A stretch of 64,000 bases of DNA from a virus: positions 1 to 64,000 of the IMG/VR virus record IMGVR_UViG_3300049846_001293; one strand, written 5' to 3'. Under the pieces are notes generated by a model that searched no databases, had not been told where the DNA came from, and was given only the letters and a program-made list of their open reading frames with translations. Made by a program: the position numbers and the translations under genes. Positions within the stretch are counted from its first letter, which is position 1. Each line of letters opens with the position of its first letter. Shown in pieces: positions 1 to 7,290 of the stretch.

Positions 1-31
1 GATCTACTGCGCCAATTATGAGATCTTTCAT
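1..31 (-). CDS. Start of next gene, truncated by the window edge
   Basis: An ATG at 31-29 overlaps the TGA stop of the preceding gene (ATGA). It opens a frame reading MKDLIIGAVD up to the window edge. The overlap is the standard coupling of this genome. Only ten residues are visible, so no function is assigned. Its position after several glycosyltransferases makes another one plausible, but that is inference. Confidence 0.55.
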   Translation of the reverse strand, partial: MKDLIIGAVD

Positions 32-729
32 ACCATAGTGCTCCAGTCGATACCAGGTGCGGCCCATCGAGGTTCACAATGGGTGGAGTAGCCGGGGATC
101 GGAGTAATAAGAGAACGACCTGCATCGTGCAAGTCAAGAAACATCTGAAAGTCATTCGGATGTGTACCCTGAATGTATCGATCAAGTATGTTTTTGTCAA
201 TGGTCAACTGTTCAATTGTTGTTGCGAATGTCATCGTGGTGCTGTTCGTCAATTTCCAGTGCGTGGAGTCGGTTCTAAAGACCTTTGTCACCTCGCCTCC
301 GTCTTCGCCGATGAATGGATTACCGCCTTGTGTGCCCGGAATGTATTTGTCATTATGATCGTACAACGACACGTAATTGGCACGAGCCACGCCTTCTCGT
401 AATACCTGTGCAGATCCGGGTCGATGTAGATAATCATCTTCGAGATAATAGACGATGGTATCGGCCGGCCACCACTGATTCAGCGAATATTCGTACACGT
501 ATCGAAAACTTCCGGCCGAACTACCGGCCGTGTATTCTTCTTGATGGGCAAATCCAGGAGTGTAGGTGCTAAGGTCTAGCGTCAGATTCACTCGGTCTAC
601 GAACAAGTGAATGGTGTCTGCTCCAAAATGTTGTACGGCGTTCATTAAACAATTCATCTTGGTGGCATAATCAAACTTCGGCTTGACGTATCCGTTGGTT
701 GATATTCGATACAATACCTTAATATTCAT
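28..729 (-). CDS. GT-A type glycosyltransferase-like protein
   Basis: This 233-residue protein resembles a phage and environmental family annotated as nucleotide-diphospho-sugar glycosyltransferases. The N-terminus (IKVLYRISTNGY) is followed by an acidic LEDDY segment near residue 97 that could be the metal and sugar-nucleotide site. Later come STHWKLTNSTTMTFA and a GTHPNDF segment, both features I associate with this family. There is no signal peptide or membrane segment. It overlaps the preceding gene by 11 bases and is coupled to the next one by ATGA. The acceptor could be phage DNA bases, host surface sugars or a virion protein, and the sequence does not say which. Confidence 0.8.
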   Translation of the reverse strand: MNIKVLYRISTNGYVKPKFDYATKMNCLMNAVQHFGADTIHLFVDRVNLTLDLSTYTPGFAHQEEYTAGSSAGSFRYVYEYSLNQWWPADTIVYYLEDDYLHRPGSAQVLREGVARANYVSLYDHNDKYIPGTQGGNPFIGEDGGEVTKVFRTDSTHWKLTNSTTMTFATTIEQLTIDKNILDRYIQGTHPNDFQMFLDLHDAGRSLITPIPGYSTHCEPRWAAPGIDWSTMV

Positions 730-1078
730 AGTTTAGCTTTTGCACGTTGGTGATGAGATGTACTTCATAGGTTCGATAGGAATCCGTTTCAATGATTTTC
801 GGCTTATTGATGACTCGGCGATAAAATTCCATCGGTCGTTCCTTACCACGCGCATGTCGAATCACTTCGGTCAAAAACAAACGTCGATCGATATTCAACA
901 GAGTCAATCCGTGCAACTGACGTTTGTAATCAGGATTCAGCACGTACACGATTCGTGGTTCACCTTTGTACACGAATTGGATGATGTCGCCGATTTCCAC
1001 ATTCTTGACATCGGGTAGATCGATTTCCGACCTACCCAAATGTTGTCGATGTGTAGAGTGTACCGAATCAAGAAACAT
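719..1078 (-). CDS. Conserved-looking phage protein of unknown function
   Basis: This 119-residue protein was not assigned to a family. A central beta-rich stretch around residues 28-60 (EIGDIIQFVYKG, then RIVYVLNPDYK and LHGLTLLNIDRR) looks like a small barrel. The C-terminal half contains a basic helical part and ends LITNVQKLNYEY. The start ATG overlaps the upstream stop as TAATG. It lies between two glycosyltransferase genes and is presumably co-transcribed with them. Confidence 0.75.
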   Translation of the reverse strand: MFLDSVHSTHRQHLGRSEIDLPDVKNVEIGDIIQFVYKGEPRIVYVLNPDYKRQLHGLTLLNIDRRLFLTEVIRHARGKERPMEFYRRVINKPKIIETDSYRTYEVHLITNVQKLNYEY

Positions 1079-2364
1079 TACAAGACCTTCTTCAATGTAG
1101 GCAACTTAATCTGTAGCTGTTGTGGTGCTGGAGCGAACTTGGGTACATATTTGGTCAACAATTCGTTGGTTCGGTCACGAATCACGTTGTAGTTGAATGC
1201 ATCCTTGTTCTTCTTGGCCAATCGCTTTGCACCAAGGGCGAATCGATCTGCGTTCTTGAAGATTACCAATAACGCGCTGCCCGCCTGATTGGGGTCTATG
1301 TTGAACCAACTCGACTGTGGGATGATTACGTTGTCCCACACTGCACCAGGCTCCACGGGACGCAATTCCCCACCCACAAGGAGAGCATCTTCGGGGTTCA
1401 AAAAGTCCAATTGACCAGACCAGCCTGACGCAATGATGGGCTTCTGACTCAAACTGGCTTCCAATAGGGGGCGACCGAATCCCTCACCCTTGGTAAAGCT
1501 CACATGTGCCTTAACCTTCGGGTGGTTATAGAGGCCGTTCATCTCCGCGTCCGTTAGTTCGCCGTGAATCAAGTACACATTTGGACAATTCGGACCGACC
1601 GATTCACGAATCTGCTTGATTTTGTTCAAGCACTCCTCACGATCCAATATGCTGAACGTGGCACTTGACGTTTTCAACAATAGTGCTGGTCGTGAGGCTG
1701 ATGGAGTATTCTTGAATGCTTCACAGAAGATCTTCACCAACAATCCCACATTCTTACGGTCTTCGCCCATATTACCCCGCATCCAATGTCCAACGAACAG
1801 AAACGCGAATTTTTCCTTGACGTCCGCCATGGCCGATGTAATGGTCTTTGGAATTTCTTCGGGATCGATACGACGGAATACATCAGTATGAACGCAATTG
1901 TGTAACACTTCGACCGGCACAGTAACCTTCAACTCCCGAACAATACGACCGTCCGGTGTCTGTTCTCGTGACACGGTGTTCTTGATGACTTCCGCCGAGT
2001 GTTGGGAGATAGCCCACACGGTATTCATACGATTACATCCCTCGATCCACGGCGCGGAAATCAATGTAGTTTCGATGCCAGCAGTGATACCAATGTTGTA
2101 CTTGCCGATCGGCTGAAATTCATTGGGTACAGTAATTTGGATGAACAGATCCGGCTGTTCCGTAAGATGCGGTACGATACGACGAATCAATTCTGCGTCG
2201 GTTGTGGGGTCCAATGCCGTCATCGGGCACGCACCCCATGGCGTGCTCAGCAATTTAACGTCGTACAGATCAAGATCGATGATATGTCGTACGATGTCTC
2301 TGGCCATATCGCCATATCCACTTCTAGTGGCAAAGGGGCTTTGTATAACACAGATCGGTTTCAT
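1078..2364 (-). CDS. GT-B fold glycosyltransferase (GT4-like)
   Basis: At 428 residues this has the usual length of a two-domain GT-B enzyme. The N-terminus has the acceptor-domain start ICVIQSPFATRSGYGDMAR. The C-terminal nucleotide-sugar domain contains FAFLFVGHW near residue 185, KVKAHVSFTKGEGFGRPLLE near 285 with the acidic E of the EX7E-type motif, and PIIASGWSGQLDFL. No membrane segment is visible, so it is probably cytoplasmic. It begins at an ATGA overlap with the gene before it. It is the largest member of the glycosyltransferase cluster at this end. Sugar and acceptor cannot be deduced. Confidence 0.87.
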   Translation of the reverse strand: MKPICVIQSPFATRSGYGDMARDIVRHIIDLDLYDVKLLSTPWGACPMTALDPTTDAELIRRIVPHLTEQPDLFIQITVPNEFQPIGKYNIGITAGIETTLISAPWIEGCNRMNTVWAISQHSAEVIKNTVSREQTPDGRIVRELKVTVPVEVLHNCVHTDVFRRIDPEEIPKTITSAMADVKEKFAFLFVGHWMRGNMGEDRKNVGLLVKIFCEAFKNTPSASRPALLLKTSSATFSILDREECLNKIKQIRESVGPNCPNVYLIHGELTDAEMNGLYNHPKVKAHVSFTKGEGFGRPLLEASLSQKPIIASGWSGQLDFLNPEDALLVGGELRPVEPGAVWDNVIIPQSSWFNIDPNQAGSALLVIFKNADRFALGAKRLAKKNKDAFNYNVIRDRTNELLTKYVPKFAPAPQQLQIKLPTLKKVL

Positions 2365-2807
2365 TCAGTGAATGCCTCAACTTGGACGTATTCGATTGTT
2401 GGAGTATATGGGAATGTGATTCGTACTCGTGATTCAGATGATGTATATGCGGATCCGTTGGGTTCCACGAATACTCGACCATTGATATCGTATGCACCGT
2501 CGATGTCCTTGAACACGTGCGAGCATCGATTGTTTTGATATACCGGCCCACGGTCGGTTGGACCGTATGCAGATACATCGTTCCACTCATCATCCGTTCC
2601 CTGTAATGGTAACAACGGTTCAAATGCAAGTAACTTCTTCAATAGTGAAAGTGTATATGACGCACTGAATCCACTATGCCCTTCCTTGGCAAACTCCTCT
2701 ACCATGTGCAAGATATGCTTTCGCATGGCAACGTTCATTTCATCCGGTGAATCTTCGGTTAATCCGAGGGCGTCTAACTCTCGTGTTGCGTGGGATAATA
2801 GGTTCAT
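2361..2807 (-). CDS. Conserved phage hypothetical protein
   Basis: This 148-residue protein has a helical first half (LLSHATRELDALGL, then MRKHILHMVEEFAKEGHSG) and a beta-rich second half. The start at 2807 is chosen because GGAG lies just upstream and inside the end of the preceding gene; a longer frame would overlap that gene by 60 bases. A central block LAFEPLLPLQGTDDEWNDV followed by QNNRCSHVFKD resembles conserved hypotheticals in other large phages. I know no function for it. It sits between two glycosyltransferase genes. Confidence 0.8.
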   Translation of the reverse strand: MNLLSHATRELDALGLTEDSPDEMNVAMRKHILHMVEEFAKEGHSGFSASYTLSLLKKLLAFEPLLPLQGTDDEWNDVSAYGPTDRGPVYQNNRCSHVFKDIDGAYDINGRVFVEPNGSAYTSSESRVRITFPYTPTIEYVQVEAFTE

Positions 2808-2811
2808 TTGG

Positions 2812-3735
2812 TCATTCTCCTTTGTAGATACCGAATTTCTGCTTCGGAGCCCATCGGGCAAACGTATCTTCAATGCCTTTGATCAATCGGTCGCACATCA
2901 ATTCAGCGGTCATACCAACGTCCGGTCGAAGTGCATATTCTCGTCCAAGTTTACCACGGCGATGTCGTTCTTCTGGTGTCATATCGTACACTTCACGAAT
3001 GGCACGTGCGGCATCAGTATAGGAACACCGGTCGTCGAAAATATACGGTGTGATGGGCGATCCAATCAATGCACGGTTCGTTGGGAACAACGGAATGACC
3101 CACTCCCCGTGTTGTCGATATTTGCCATCGGCATTCGTATCCCACTCGGCATTGAAGTGTACTTCAGGATCCAACAATTGACCGTGTTCATCCACGAATC
3201 CCATTTGGTCCTGTAGTCCGCCGGTAACGTTAGCGATAATCATACGTTCGGTCATCATGGCTTCCAAGGTGCCGATGCCGAATCCTTCGTTCGACGTCAT
3301 ACTGATAATCACATCGGCACAGTTGTAGAGTTGTACCATTTCAACCGCGGATAGTCGGTCAGGGGAAAACACCGCCTGAACGTCGGGTGCGAGATCTCGC
3401 AATACGGCCAAGAGGTCCGTACCATTTTCATCGACGGGCTGGGTGTGCAACAGCAGTCGGCAGAACGGCCGATCGGTTTCAGGAATCGTCTTGAGAAATT
3501 CCCGATATGCCAAGATGATGTCACTGGTCATCTTTCGTCGAATGTTACGACTGTTGTACATGACGACGAATTTGACGTTGTCGGCATCCTTACCGAATAT
3601 ACGGACTCGCATCGCGGCAACGGCCTTTAGACCTTCTTCATCGGTGATGTTCTTCCACAAGGTATGATTGACACCATGAGGCACATATTGAACTAATACA
3701 GGAGCTTCGCCTGCTTCTCGTTTTGGTTCTGGCAC
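2812..3735 (-). CDS. C-terminal half of a split GT-B glycosyltransferase
   Basis: This 307-residue product is the nucleotide-sugar-binding half of a GT-B enzyme. It contains VQYVPHGVNHTLW, KFVVMYNSRNIRRK, LYNCADVIISMTSNEGFGIG and TLEAMMTERMIIANVTGG. It starts with GTG at 3735-3733, preceded by GGAGAG. The codon order across the boundary is CAG TAA GGA GAG CAT GTG, so this gene is in the same frame as the preceding one and only a single TAA separates them. The matching N-terminal half is the gene at 3745-4272. The two products may pair as a heterodimer, or stop readthrough may give a single 490-residue enzyme. Both are inference. Confidence 0.85.
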   Translation of the reverse strand: MPEPKREAGEAPVLVQYVPHGVNHTLWKNITDEEGLKAVAAMRVRIFGKDADNVKFVVMYNSRNIRRKMTSDIILAYREFLKTIPETDRPFCRLLLHTQPVDENGTDLLAVLRDLAPDVQAVFSPDRLSAVEMVQLYNCADVIISMTSNEGFGIGTLEAMMTERMIIANVTGGLQDQMGFVDEHGQLLDPEVHFNAEWDTNADGKYRQHGEWVIPLFPTNRALIGSPITPYIFDDRCSYTDAARAIREVYDMTPEERHRRGKLGREYALRPDVGMTAELMCDRLIKGIEDTFARWAPKQKFGIYKGE

Positions 3736-3744
3736 ATGCTCTCC

Positions 3745-4272
3745 TTACTGATTGACGGTGTTTTCAGGTCCTAATACATTTCGTACGATATTGTGCGTCT
3801 GCTTAGAAATGGTCAAGATGGTGTCACACGATCGGTAGAAATCTCGATTGTACTTCGGTGCTGGAGTGTCGTCCCATACGTGATAGTAGATGAGCGGAAT
3901 CTTCGACCGGATTTCATGTTCCATTTGATACAACCAAGTCCAGAATCGTGGGTCGGTGAAGTGGATGATGGCATCCGGCTTCTCAACTTCCATCAACTGA
4001 CGTAGGATGTTCTGATCGCCATAGCCATTGTAGGGATAGATACGAACGTATGGATCTTCCACACCAAACTCGTTCTTGATACTATCGGAAATATCCACAC
4101 CACGCCCGGCCTCTGGATGCTGAACCGCGGCACCAATCTGTACCCAGTTGTATATGTGAGCGGTACCGATGATGAGATCTCGGCTGATATTACCTACACC
4201 TGAGGGCAATCTCATGTCATCGGATAACATGAGCATCTTCTTTCGGTTGGCCTTCGGAATGCCCTTAATCAT
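3745..4272 (-). CDS. N-terminal half of a split GT-B glycosyltransferase
   Basis: This 175-residue product begins MIKGIPKANRKKMLMLSDDMRLPSGVG. It is the acceptor-side Rossmann domain of a GT-B enzyme, with the early SGVG loop, PDAIIHFTDPRFW and IYYHVWDDTPAPKYN, and ends at a helix (LTISKQTHNIVRNVL) where the second domain should follow. The start at 4272 is preferred over one 69 bases upstream because the longer form would run well into the preceding gene. The stop is TAA at 3747-3745. The downstream gene continues in the same frame after three codons and supplies the missing half. Confidence 0.83.
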   Translation of the reverse strand: MIKGIPKANRKKMLMLSDDMRLPSGVGNISRDLIIGTAHIYNWVQIGAAVQHPEAGRGVDISDSIKNEFGVEDPYVRIYPYNGYGDQNILRQLMEVEKPDAIIHFTDPRFWTWLYQMEHEIRSKIPLIYYHVWDDTPAPKYNRDFYRSCDTILTISKQTHNIVRNVLGPENTVNQ

Positions 4273-4666
4273 CGGTCTTCTTCCGCTTCGACGGAGTCTT
4301 CTTGGCACGGGGCTTGCGCGTCTTTTTGATTTCACCTTCAACTAAATCTTTCAACGGCGGTGGTACGGGCTTCGGTGGAAGTTCATCATCAAATCGCTGT
4401 ACTGGAGATTCGACGTCCCACGGCAAATCTGTTTGAAGTTCTTTGGCAAATTCTTCTCGTTGTGCCTCAAGTTTATTGCGAACGATTTTTTCTCGTTCTA
4501 GGTCTTCCACACGCTTCAATACGCTTATGGAATGTTGCGGCAATCCGCTTTCCATAAGACGCTGGGCTTCGAGTTCAAGATGTACTTCGGCCAATCCTTT
4601 ATTGTCAAGGCGACCAAACAATCCAAACTTATCGATGATCTTCCAAATATACGTGAGTACAGTCAT
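4265..4666 (-). CDS. Coiled-coil protein with Lys-rich tail, unknown function
   Basis: About 133 residues, unrecognised. A hydrophobic start (MTVLTYIWKIIDKFGLFG) is followed by a long charged helix rich in E, K, L and R, likely coiled coil, roughly residues 25-85. A Pro-rich linker (ELPPKPVPPPL) and a basic tail (KKTRKPRAKKTPSKRKKTDD) follow. The tail suggests nucleic acid or polyanion binding, but that is only inferred from composition. The start at 4666 lies directly after the stop of the RHH gene, with AAGGA upstream. It precedes the split glycosyltransferase by a short overlap. Confidence 0.72.
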   Translation of the reverse strand: MTVLTYIWKIIDKFGLFGRLDNKGLAEVHLELEAQRLMESGLPQHSISVLKRVEDLEREKIVRNKLEAQREEFAKELQTDLPWDVESPVQRFDDELPPKPVPPPLKDLVEGEIKKTRKPRAKKTPSKRKKTDD

Positions 4667-4667
4667 A

Positions 4668-4826
4668 TTAATGGTCCTTGGTTGAGCCGGAAACGGCTTG
4701 GAGGAAAATAGTTTCAATGAAACGGCCAATCTTCAAACCCTTTCGGTTACAGTAATCGGCTACTTGTTCTTTTATGTCACGCCGGATTTGTAACGTGGCG
4801 TATTCTTCTTTCTTATGTCGTGTCAC
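4668..4826 (-). CDS. Small ribbon-helix-helix DNA-binding protein
   Basis: This 52-residue protein starts with GTG at 4826, with GGAG a short distance upstream. The order of elements fits the MetJ/Arc ribbon-helix-helix fold: a strand with alternating residues (YATLQIRRDI), helix one (KEQVADYCNRKGL) and helix two (KIGRFIETIFLQAV). Such proteins bind operators as dimers. Upstream lie the octamer TATGTATA (4852-4859) and a 16-bp inverted repeat with arms TAGTAG and CTACTA (4868-4883). That repeat recurs at 8304-8319, which makes autoregulation and control of a second operon plausible. It is the first gene after a strong terminator. Confidence 0.75.
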   Translation of the reverse strand: MTRHKKEEYATLQIRRDIKEQVADYCNRKGLKIGRFIETIFLQAVSGSTKDH

Positions 4827-4851
4827 AAGGAGTCTCCGTTGGGATGATGAC

Positions 4852-4859
4852 TATACATA
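4852..4859 (-). promoter_or_regulatory. TATGTATA motif, candidate late promoter
   Basis: The minus strand reads TCGATATGTATA here, 26 bases before the RHH gene. The same octamer occurs at three other intergenic sites and the full 12-mer at two of them. T4 late promoters use TATAAATA, which matches at six of eight positions. Function is inferred. Confidence 0.5.
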
Positions 4860-4867
4860 TCGAGCAA

Positions 4868-4883
4868 TAGTAGAAAACTACTA
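4868..4883. promoter_or_regulatory. Inverted repeat, candidate operator
   Basis: The arms are TAGTAG and CTACTA with a 4-base spacer AAAA, a perfect 6-bp dyad. It sits just upstream of the TATGTATA motif in front of the RHH gene. The identical arms with spacer ATTA occur at 8304-8319. Confidence 0.5.
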
Positions 4884-4893
4884 CTTATGACAC

Positions 4894-4929
4894 AAAAAAC
4901 CCGACGCTTGTTAGGGCGTCGGGTTTTTT
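4894..4929. terminator. Bidirectional intrinsic terminator
   Basis: The GC-rich stem has arms ACCCGACGC and GCGTCGGGT and an 8-base loop. It is flanked by six A on one side and six T on the other, so it can terminate both strands. It lies 17 bases after the stop of the HAD gene and therefore ends that minus-strand operon. Confidence 0.93.
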
Positions 4930-4946
4930 GTTTTGATTCGGTGAAG

Positions 4947-5378
4947 TTATCTACGTTGTGCGTATCCGTCTTCCACACCTTGTGCGTAGGCTACGTCTAC
5001 ACTGAGCATCCCTGTGTTCGGTTCGACCTGAATGGCTCGGTCGTCGTAGAATCGTATCATGTTGTAATCCTTACACGCGGTGACCGGCACGATTTGACCC
5101 AAATGTGTCAAACACCACTGTTCAATGGCGTGAAGAATTTCGCTTTGTGGAATATCTTGATTGCCGTGCGGTTCTGCACGGGCCGTCAAAATTCGAATAT
5201 TCATCCCACTTTCCAATAACGATTTTGCTCGATCCACCATTAATGGAATTGGCGGTCCGATTCGTAAGGGATGATATGGTTGGCCGTCCTCGCTGTCGGC
5301 AAGTGTAGCATCCAGGTCGAATCCTATCCATGCTTCGGAATTTGTCGTTTGAATGTCGTTCGGTGGCATTTCGTGCAT
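4947..5378 (-). CDS. HAD-superfamily phosphatase
   Basis: This 143-residue protein carries HAD motif I as GFDLDATLAD near residue 19 (DxDxT, the nucleophile Asp), motif II as RILTARAE near residue 63 and a later FYDDRA near residue 110 that could supply the metal-binding Asp pair. It is short and lacks a large cap domain, as in small phage and polynucleotide-type phosphatases. The substrate is unknown. A second start nine bases downstream is possible. The gene ends just before a bidirectional terminator, and its 5' end overlaps the HNH-type frame. Confidence 0.82.
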   Translation of the reverse strand: MHEMPPNDIQTTNSEAWIGFDLDATLADSEDGQPYHPLRIGPPIPLMVDRAKSLLESGMNIRILTARAEPHGNQDIPQSEILHAIEQWCLTHLGQIVPVTACKDYNMIRFYDDRAIQVEPNTGMLSVDVAYAQGVEDGYAQRR

Positions 5379-5527
5379 AATGTTCGTCCATTGGTTAAAT
5401 CGTATCGTAGTTCAGGATAATCTTTCCATGATTTTATGTGATCCGCTTCTAGGTTGCCGCCGCGGACGTTACAAAACTGACAAGTAAAATTATCTCGTTC
5501 ATCATGGTCGATGGGGTTTTGGAAGCG
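5324..5527 (-). pseudogene. HNH endonuclease domain with no start codon
   Basis: This open frame lies between TAG at 5530-5528 and TAG at 5326-5324. It encodes an HNH zinc-finger nuclease domain: FTCQFCN, then NLEADHIKSW, then NGRTLCTKCHRT, giving CxxC, the DH pair, N and CxxCH in the right order and spacing. No ATG, GTG or TTG occurs in the frame before the domain. Relative to the preceding phosphoesterase it is in the +1 frame. It may be a decayed homing-type nuclease, a product of +1 frameshifting near the end of the upstream gene, or the result of a sequencing error. Confidence 0.6.
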
Positions 5528-6119
5528 CTAACGCTTCGGTGACAGTAATGGGGTGATAGTTGGTCAGTTCCACGCCAACATTGATATGATGATCCGAATC
5601 GAACAACCAGCCATAGTCCGTGAGGAACATGCTCGGGTTCCTCATCATGTTGTTGTGATGATGTCCGTAGAAATTGAACTGCCGACCCCACAACTGCTTC
5701 TGTGGTTCGTGGCTCAATAGAATACCAACATCGTCCACTTCGACCGCGACCATTTCGGACTTCCAATCATCCGAATGGCCGATGATATGACGGAAGTATT
5801 CGTGATACAGCGATCGATACTTTCCCCCGTCATTGGCATGTTTGTCGTGGTTGCCTAATAGGATGTAGTGTTCTCCCCTCGGCCGCCAGGACATCTTTCG
5901 GATCGTGTCCGGGCGAAAGACGAAATCGCCTAGGTGAAAGATGGTCTTGCCTGCTTCGTCGGCCTCACGAAAGGCATCAAGCATGACCAAATCCATCGCC
6001 TCGGTGCCAGCAGGTGAAAATTCGAATGGCCGAGTGCAGTATTTGATGATGTTCTGGTGTCCGAAATGTGTATCGGACCAGAACACCACATCGTCATGCT
6101 TAAACGTCAGATTTTCCAT
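5502..6119 (-). CDS. Calcineurin-like metallophosphoesterase
   Basis: This 205-residue protein, starting at MENLTFKHDD, has the metallophosphoesterase motifs in order: FWSDTHFGHQNII near residue 12 (DxH), FHLGDFVF near 60 (GD), ILLGNHDKH near 85 (GNHD), LLSHEPQ near 130 and NFYGHHHNN near 143 (GHxH). All metal ligands appear present. The family cleaves phosphomono- or phosphodiesters; here the substrate could be a nucleotide or RNA/DNA end. The start at 6119 was preferred because the longer frame would lie deep inside the upstream nuclease gene. Confidence 0.88.
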   Translation of the reverse strand: MENLTFKHDDVVFWSDTHFGHQNIIKYCTRPFEFSPAGTEAMDLVMLDAFREADEAGKTIFHLGDFVFRPDTIRKMSWRPRGEHYILLGNHDKHANDGGKYRSLYHEYFRHIIGHSDDWKSEMVAVEVDDVGILLSHEPQKQLWGRQFNFYGHHHNNMMRNPSMFLTDYGWLFDSDHHINVGVELTNYHPITVTEALALPKPHRP

Positions 6120-7026
6120 GTATATAGACTTTTCGTTGTCCTGCCGGTAGATAATAGCTATAGGCGCATTTGGTTGCGTCATTCTTGAACGGACAGAACT
6201 TACAGCTTTTTTCGGAACTGGTCGGTGGCAGGTTATCCAACCGAGGCTGTCCCGCTTCATCAAACGTATCGGTGATCCACTTCTCCAAGCGGTCCATCGC
6301 TTTCTTCATACTCGGTTTGCCATGCGCTGGCACGAATCCCGAAATATGCTTGACGGCGAATTCCGTGTTCTCGGGAATCTTCCGCTTGAGAATGATGAAC
6401 TCGACTTGAATATTGTCGATCGGTACACCGAACAATTCGCTGTAATACTTCTTGTACAACAGCAATTGGTCCGTTTTGTTCGAGTCTTTCTTTTGGTAGT
6501 CTTTCCAGCCGCGATCGGAAGTTTTGAAGTCGTAGATCGTGTATGTTTTGGTGGCCTTCTCATACATGACAATGTCGATGAATCCCTTGAACTTGAGATT
6601 TCGACCAATGTCCAACAATAACGGAACTTCGATGCCCACCAACGTGTGACCGGTGGCAGGAAACCAAGTACGGCCGTGCTTGCGTACGTGATCTAGAATT
6701 TTACATCCATCGGCATAGAACTCCGACAGTTCCTCGGGCGTGGTGAGCTGTTTTCCGGCCACCAACAATTCTTCCTTTGCACCCTTGACAAGCTCGGACT
6801 TCAGCATGTCATGCATGTCGAACATCTTTGCTTTGGACGCGTCCGAATAGAACAACGTCAACCAATGTTGAATGACCGTGTGCATCGCCGTTCCGAATAC
6901 CAAGTTGATATTCGAATCTTCGGTGTGCCCGTCGATGTACTTCAGTTTCCATCGATATGCACACGTACTTCCCATCGTGTATTGGGAGAACGAGATATTA
7001 CGCGGCGTGGGTGTAGTTTCAGTCAT
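6100..7026 (-). CDS. Cas4/RecB-like PD-(D/E)XK exonuclease
   Basis: 308 residues. After an N-terminal SFSQYTMGSTCAYRWKLKY (the YxxC Cys-containing segment) come FGTAMHTVIQHWL near residue 45, GFIDIVMYEK (motif D) and YTIYDFKTSDRG near 167 (the DxK catalytic core), then a Gln-containing helix (DQLLLYKKYY). A C-terminal cluster SCKFCPFK and KCAYSYY can bind an iron-sulfur cluster together with the N-terminal Cys, as in Cas4 and AddB. It is likely a single-strand exonuclease for recombination or DNA degradation. It has its own promoter-like sequence upstream. Confidence 0.88.
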   Translation of the reverse strand: MTETTPTPRNISFSQYTMGSTCAYRWKLKYIDGHTEDSNINLVFGTAMHTVIQHWLTLFYSDASKAKMFDMHDMLKSELVKGAKEELLVAGKQLTTPEELSEFYADGCKILDHVRKHGRTWFPATGHTLVGIEVPLLLDIGRNLKFKGFIDIVMYEKATKTYTIYDFKTSDRGWKDYQKKDSNKTDQLLLYKKYYSELFGVPIDNIQVEFIILKRKIPENTEFAVKHISGFVPAHGKPSMKKAMDRLEKWITDTFDEAGQPRLDNLPPTSSEKSCKFCPFKNDATKCAYSYYLPAGQRKVYIHGKSDV

Positions 7027-7031
7027 ACTGA

Positions 7032-7060
7032 AATCTACTCGATTGTGAGGGGTTTGGCAA
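7032..7060 (-). promoter_or_regulatory. Sigma70-like promoter of the Cas4-like gene
   Basis: The minus strand has TTGCCA (-35), a 17-base spacer and TAGATT (-10), ending six bases before the nuclease start codon. The promoter before the DNA ligase has the same layout and shares TAGATTTCAG with it. The short leader leaves little room for a ribosome-binding site. Confidence 0.5.
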
Positions 7061-7065
7061 GGGTG

Positions 7066-7290
7066 TTACCGATAGGTACGAGTTTTCCTCGGCCCCTTGA
7101 TGTGCCAGTGTCCACATACATCCTGATGGGCTTTGAACAAATGTCCTGTTTTCTGGCCCACTTTGCGCGCGGCGTCGATCGCATGTGATTCGGTCGAATA
7201 CACAACTTTATCATGTCGTTCACATTTGTATCGTAGATACGATTTCCCGCGCCAATCCACCGTTTCTTCGTAAATCTCATTCACGCTCAT
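7066..7290 (-). CDS. Small putative zinc-binding protein
   Basis: 74 residues starting MSVNEIYEETVDW. Putative metal ligands are YKCERHDKV near residue 22 (C and H) and VCGHWHIKG near residue 60 (C, H, H), with a basic helix between them. The layout resembles small phage zinc-finger proteins that bind DNA or RNA, but I recognise no named family. An overlapping frame of 81 codons in this region lacks such features and was not used. The start overlaps the stop of the gp62-like gene (ATGA). Confidence 0.7.
   Translation of the reverse strand: MSVNEIYEETVDWRGKSYLRYKCERHDKVVYSTESHAIDAARKVGQKTGHLFKAHQDVCGHWHIKGPRKTRTYR

Noticed and set aside
1999-2538. A 179-codon plus-strand frame opposite the GT-B gene
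   Set aside because: No ribosome site or domain was seen, and it lies antisense to a well-supported coding region. Similar plus-strand frames elsewhere were treated the same way.
5449-5766. A 105-codon minus frame crossing the phosphoesterase and HNH regions
   Set aside because: Its product has no motif, and both other frames show clear enzyme signatures.
7035-7280. An alternative 81-codon frame overlapping the small zinc-binding gene
   Set aside because: The other frame has paired Cys/His ligands and correct overlap with the gp62 gene; this one is basic and featureless.
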